Assembly (NCBI GenBank): GCA_039805865.1
Contig: JBDLTI010000019.1
Span: forward strand, 1-36,471
Direction of reading: 5' to 3'
From: Fluviibacter sp039805865
GTDB lineage: Bacteria; Pseudomonadota; Gammaproteobacteria; Burkholderiales; Rhodocyclaceae
DNA: 36,471 bases
Numbering within the stretch: position 1 is the first letter of the stretch; the number at the start of each line of letters is the position of its first letter. The notes beneath the pieces were generated by a model that had not been told where the DNA came from, searched no databases, and was given only the letters and a program-made list of their open reading frames with translations. Below are positions 33,413 to 36,471 of this stretch, one piece after another. The translations under genes and the position numbers were made by a program.

Positions 33413-34396
33413 ATGAAACTCGTTGTACTGATTCTTGCTCTCCTGATTGAACAGGTTCGCCCACTTCCTTATGCCCGTTTTGTAGGCGCCCCATTGACCC
33501 GTATTTCAAACTGGGTGGAGAGCGTATTTGATTCGGGCAATCGTCAACATGGCTTTCTGGCCTGGCTGTTGGTCGTTGGAGGTGGTGTATTACTCGCCAC
33601 GATTCTTGATGTCCTGCTTTCCAGCATCAATCTCTTATTGGGTCTGGCCTTTGGTGTTCTGGTGCTCTACCTCACGCTCGGGTTCCGTCAGTTCAGCCAT
33701 TCCTTTACAGCGGTGAACGAAGCATTACAAGCGGACGATGTGCCTGCAGCCCGTAAAGCCATGAAGGCATGGAATAGTGAATGCCCGGATCAGGCGAGCT
33801 CGGATGAGATTGCTCGTCTCGCGATTGAAACGGGTGTCTTGGCATCGCATCGTCATGTTTTTGGCGTACTCGCCTGGTTTGTCATATTTGGCCCGGTCGG
33901 TGCCGTGTTTTATCGTCTATCGGCATTTCTGGCCACGCACTGGAATGGCAGTGAACGCAAGGATGAAGAAGTGGTCGGCGAGCACGCCGCTGAAGAAGTT
34001 CAGGTCAAGCGCCGTCAATTTGGTGCGTTTGCGCGCCAGGCCTTTGCGCTGATTGATTGGCTGCCAGCCCGTATGACGGCAGTGGCATTTGCCATCGTGG
34101 GTAATTTTGAAGATGCGCTCTATTGCTGGCGGGAGCAGGCCAAGAGCTGGCGTGACCATACGGCTGGCGTCATTGTAGCTGCCGGTGCTGGTGCACTGGG
34201 TGTTAAGCTCGGTGGTGCGCTGAGCCCTTCGCCGATTATTGATGATGAAACAGTTTCCGATCGCCCTGAAATCGGGGTTGGGGAAGAAGCAACGCCAGCC
34301 GCTTTGCCATCGGCAATCGGTCTGGTCTGGCGTGCTTTGATTTTGTGGGTGATACTACTCGCAGTTGTAGGGCTTGCCGCTTGGGTAGGCATTTAA
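33413..34396 (+). CDS. CobD/CbiB-family membrane protein
   Basis: An integral membrane protein of 327 residues related to CobD/CbiB (adenosylcobinamide-phosphate synthase) and AmpE. The segment WFVIFGPVGAVFYRLSAFLA corresponds to the most conserved part of that family. Hydrophobic helices lie at about 3-16, 45-65, 70-90, 145-165 and 305-325. No cobalamin genes are nearby, and such CobD/CbiB-like genes next to a CoA-type Nudix gene are common in betaproteobacteria. A role in cobalamin synthesis is therefore doubtful. Confidence 0.78.
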   Translation: MKLVVLILALLIEQVRPLPYARFVGAPLTRISNWVESVFDSGNRQHGFLAWLLVVGGGVLLATILDVLLSSINLLLGLAFGVLVLYLTLGFRQFSHSFTAVNEALQADDVPAARKAMKAWNSECPDQASSDEIARLAIETGVLASHRHVFGVLAWFVIFGPVGAVFYRLSAFLATHWNGSERKDEEVVGEHAAEEVQVKRRQFGAFARQAFALIDWLPARMTAVAFAIVGNFEDALYCWREQAKSWRDHTAGVIVAAGAGALGVKLGGALSPSPIIDDETVSDRPEIGVGEEATPAALPSAIGLVWRALILWVILLAVVGLAAWVGI

Positions 34397-34432
34397 TTTA
34401 TAAAAACCAAATATAGGTTGGGAGACAGAAGC

Positions 34433-35614
34433 ATGAGCAAAGACGTTGTCGTACTGAGTGCAGTCCGTTCCGCCATTGGCGCCTTTGGTGGTGCTCTGTC
34501 GGATATGGAGCCGTGTGAACTGGCCGGCGCTGTGATGAAAGAAGCCGTTGGCCGTTCGGGTGTAGATCCCCAAGCCATTAACTACGTAACGGTCGGCACC
34601 ACGATGCCGACTGATTCACGTTACGCCTATGTTTCCCGCGTTGCTTCCATCCAGGCTGGTCTGTCGATGGATTCGGTAGCTATGCAAGTCAGCCGCCTCT
34701 GCGCATCGGGTCTACAGGGTATTGTGACGTCTGCTCAGAACATTCTTCTGGGTGATTCGGATTACGCCATCGGTGGTGGTGTTGAAGTCATGTCGAAAGC
34801 CACTTACATGATGCCAGCACTGCGCACAGGTGCCCGTATGGGTGACACTAAGGCCATCGATAGCATGGTTGCCGTGCTGACCGACCCATTTGGTGTTGGC
34901 CACATGGGCATTACCGCTGAAAATCTGGCGGCTAAACATGGCTTCACGCGTGAAGATCAGGATGCCTTAGCGGTTGAATCGCAGCGTCGCGCTGCCGCCG
35001 CCATTGATGCAGGCCACTTTAAGTCGCAGATCATGCCGATCGTCAAGCAAACCCGTAAGGGCGAAGTTGTGTTTGATACAGATGAGCACGTGAAGCGTGG
35101 CACGACCATGGAATCGCTGGCCAAGATGAAGCCTGCGTTCAAGAAAGACGGCACCGTTACCGCCGGTAATGCCTCGGGCATTAACGATGGCGCTGCCTTC
35201 TTTGTGCTGGCTGATGCCGCTGTTGCTGCAAGCGCTGGTCATAAGCCAATGGCCCGTCTGGTGTCGTACGCCGTTGCCGGTGTGCCAAATGACATCATGG
35301 GTGAGGGTCCGATCCCGGCAACCCGCCTGGCCCTGAAAAAGGCTGGTCTGAGCCTGGATCAGATGGATGTGATCGAGTCGAACGAAGCCTTCGCCGCTCA
35401 GGCGCTGTCGGTTGCAAAAGTACTGGGTCTGGATCCAGCCAAGACCAACGTCAATGGGGGTGCCATTGCTCTGGGTCACCCGGTCGGTTGCTCGGGCGCG
35501 TTCATTGCCACCAAGGCTATTTATGAACTGCAACGTGTTGGCGGCAAGTACTGCCTCGTGACCATGTGTATCGGTGGTGGTCAGGGTATTGCCGTGATTT
35601 TCGAACGCTGCTAA
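34433..35614 (+). CDS. Acetyl-CoA acetyltransferase (thiolase)
   Basis: A thiolase of 393 residues catalysing acetoacetyl-CoA synthesis or cleavage. The catalytic residues are Cys90 in SRLCASGLQG, His349 in GHPVGCSGA and Cys379 in TMCIGGGQG; NEAFAAQ is also present. The biosynthetic-type length points to PhaA/BktB/AtoB-like enzymes. No phaB, phaC or beta-oxidation partner is adjacent, so the pathway is open. The ATG at 34433 has GGGAG about 8 bases upstream; the longer frame starts with TTG and is not used. Confidence 0.92.
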   Translation: MSKDVVVLSAVRSAIGAFGGALSDMEPCELAGAVMKEAVGRSGVDPQAINYVTVGTTMPTDSRYAYVSRVASIQAGLSMDSVAMQVSRLCASGLQGIVTSAQNILLGDSDYAIGGGVEVMSKATYMMPALRTGARMGDTKAIDSMVAVLTDPFGVGHMGITAENLAAKHGFTREDQDALAVESQRRAAAAIDAGHFKSQIMPIVKQTRKGEVVFDTDEHVKRGTTMESLAKMKPAFKKDGTVTAGNASGINDGAAFFVLADAAVAASAGHKPMARLVSYAVAGVPNDIMGEGPIPATRLALKKAGLSLDQMDVIESNEAFAAQALSVAKVLGLDPAKTNVNGGAIALGHPVGCSGAFIATKAIYELQRVGGKYCLVTMCIGGGQGIAVIFERC

Positions 35615-35633
35615 TCCTATCGAGCTTCGATAG

Positions 35634-35659
35634 AAACCGCCCTCCGGGGCGGTTTTTTT
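35634..35659 (+). terminator. Terminator behind the thiolase gene
   Basis: A 9-bp stem, AAACCGCCC with GGGCGGTTT, is followed by seven T's. It overlaps the stop codon of the convergent rsgA gene, so it may also end minus-strand transcripts, though less well. Confidence 0.9.
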
Positions 35660-36471
35660 ATAGGCGTGATTTATTTTCGATCAGGAGCTGGCGCAGCAGT
35701 GCAAGCCGTGTCGCCGAGGCGCTACCCGCTTCCACAGCCGCCTGGAATGCACAATCCGGCTCGTTCAGGTGGCGGCAGTCTCTGAAGCGGCAATCGCCCA
35801 GGTAGGGTCTGAATTCGGGGAAGGCAAGCAGAATCTGCTCGTCCGTTAGATGGGATAAACCGAACACCTGCAAACCGGGTACGTCGATGATGGTGGTGTT
35901 GCCATCCTGCAGATAGGCCTGCACGGTGGTGGTTGTGTGACGCCCCGTGTCCAGATAGTGCGAGATCTCGCCAATGGTGGCTTTTGCTTCAGGTACGAGT
36001 ACATTAATCAGAGACGATTTACCCATGCCGGATTGGCCCGTCAGCACGGTTGATTGTCCGCTAATGCAGTTTCGTAAATCATCCATGCCCTGGCCAGAAA
36101 GTGTCGAAGTATGAATGACCGGAATGCCAATCGCCGCAAAGGGTGCGATTAGCGCTTCTGCTTTGGGGAGCAAATCCACTAGATCTGCCTTGTTGAGTAA
36201 TATCGTGAAGTTGATGTCTTCCGCGGCACAGGCGACCTGGCAGCGGGAGAGTAGCTCCGGGTCAAAGGAAGGTTCGGTGGCAACGACAAACCAGACCTGA
36301 TCAACATTGGCGGCAATGGCTTTGTCTTTGAACTGATCTGAGCGACGGAAAAGATTGTGACGGGTTTCGGTCTTTTCGATCACCGCTTGCGGCTGGGTAA
36401 TATCCCCCGAATTGCCTAGGTCAGTCAGCGCGACCAGATCATTCACGGCCACCTCGTGCTTCTTGCCGCGT
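35658..36471 (-). CDS. rsgA: Ribosome small-subunit-dependent GTPase RsgA (5' end outside the window)
   Basis: A circularly permuted GTPase that helps mature the 30S subunit. The G motifs come in the order G4 (NKAD), G1 (GQSGMGKSS), G3 (DVPG). The C-terminal zinc-binding motif, DCRFRDCRHLNEPDC, has three Cys and one His. The frame remains open to the right edge, and codons upstream of the first possible GTG read RGKKHEV, which matches the N-terminal OB-fold of RsgA. The true start therefore lies beyond position 36471 and the annotated 5' end is partial. Confidence 0.95.
   Translation of the reverse strand, partial: RGKKHEVAVNDLVALTDLGNSGDITQPQAVIEKTETRHNLFRRSDQFKDKAIAANVDQVWFVVATEPSFDPELLSRCQVACAAEDINFTILLNKADLVDLLPKAEALIAPFAAIGIPVIHTSTLSGQGMDDLRNCISGQSTVLTGQSGMGKSSLINVLVPEAKATIGEISHYLDTGRHTTTTVQAYLQDGNTTIIDVPGLQVFGLSHLTDEQILLAFPEFRPYLGDCRFRDCRHLNEPDCAFQAAVEAGSASATRLALLRQLLIENKSRL

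Noticed and set aside
34967..35533. Minus-strand open frame of 188 codons inside the thiolase gene
   Set aside because: It is the shadow of a strongly biased coding frame and no motif is seen.
36453..36471. GTG at 36452 as the true start of rsgA
   Set aside because: Codons upstream continue the RsgA OB-fold sequence to the window edge, so the gene is truncated by the window, not short.

Overview
The window looks like chromosomal DNA from an obligately or facultatively autotrophic, probably sulfur-oxidising proteobacterium. I infer a gammaproteobacterium of the Halothiobacillus/Thiomicrospira/Acidithiobacillus kind. The evidence is a Calvin-cycle cluster built on form II RuBisCO (CbbM with CbbQ and CbbO), a persulfide-dioxygenase-like metallo-beta-lactamase next to a TauE/SafE-type anion permease, and a rpsT-DUF3579-argD-argF-argG neighbourhood known from beta- and gammaproteobacteria. 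The species cannot be fixed from sequence reading alone. There are no rRNA or tRNA genes, no insertion sequences, no CRISPR array and no phage genes, and no gene-free gap exceeds about 190 bases.

Left part (1-11.2 kb), carbon fixation. A minus-strand unit, fructose-1,6-bisphosphatase then phosphoribulokinase, runs off the left edge into a further gene. It diverges from a plus-strand run cbbY-cbbM-[terminator]-cbbQ-cbbO. A second minus-strand unit (phosphoglycolate phosphatase, phosphoglycerate kinase, a thioredoxin-fold protein) ends at a shared terminator behind cbbO. It diverges from a LysR gene that is very probably cbbR. Together these genes make and recycle ribulose bisphosphate, fix CO2, reactivate RuBisCO (CbbQO) and remove its by-products (CbbY for xylulose-1,5-bisphosphate, CbbZ for 2-phosphoglycolate). 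Dyads and a repeated CACTTAAT-type motif in the intergenic regions are candidate CbbR sites.

Middle (11.2-27.2 kb), mostly minus strand. It holds a DUF3422 membrane protein, molybdopterin synthase (moaD, moaE), a TauE/SafE permease, a plus-strand persulfide-dioxygenase-like enzyme, a UbiA/MenA prenyltransferase, a divergent PII-like protein directly behind a heavy-metal RND efflux operon (czcC-czcB-czcA), a CorC/CNNM protein, a PPK2 polyphosphate kinase, a PEBP-family protein and the lipid II flippase MurJ. MurJ diverges from rpsT.

Right part (27.2-36.5 kb), mostly plus strand. After rpsT and a DUF3579 gene come argD-argF-argG (ornithine, citrulline and argininosuccinate steps). Then follow DUF2788, ppnP, yajQ, a CoA-type Nudix hydrolase, a CobD/CbiB-like membrane protein, a thiolase, and rsgA on the minus strand, cut by the right edge.

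The observation I would follow first is the argD leader. A 28-codon reading frame with eight arginine codons ends in an ATGA overlap with argD and spans alternative hairpins, one of which covers the argD ribosome-binding site. This resembles a translation-dependent attenuator sensing arginine. Other points are a PII-like protein without the usual T-loop in a metal-efflux operon, a CzcB-type adaptor with a roughly 110-residue cytoplasmic extension, an argininosuccinate synthase with a histone-H1-like lysine/alanine tail, and a strong terminator separating cbbM from cbbQO.
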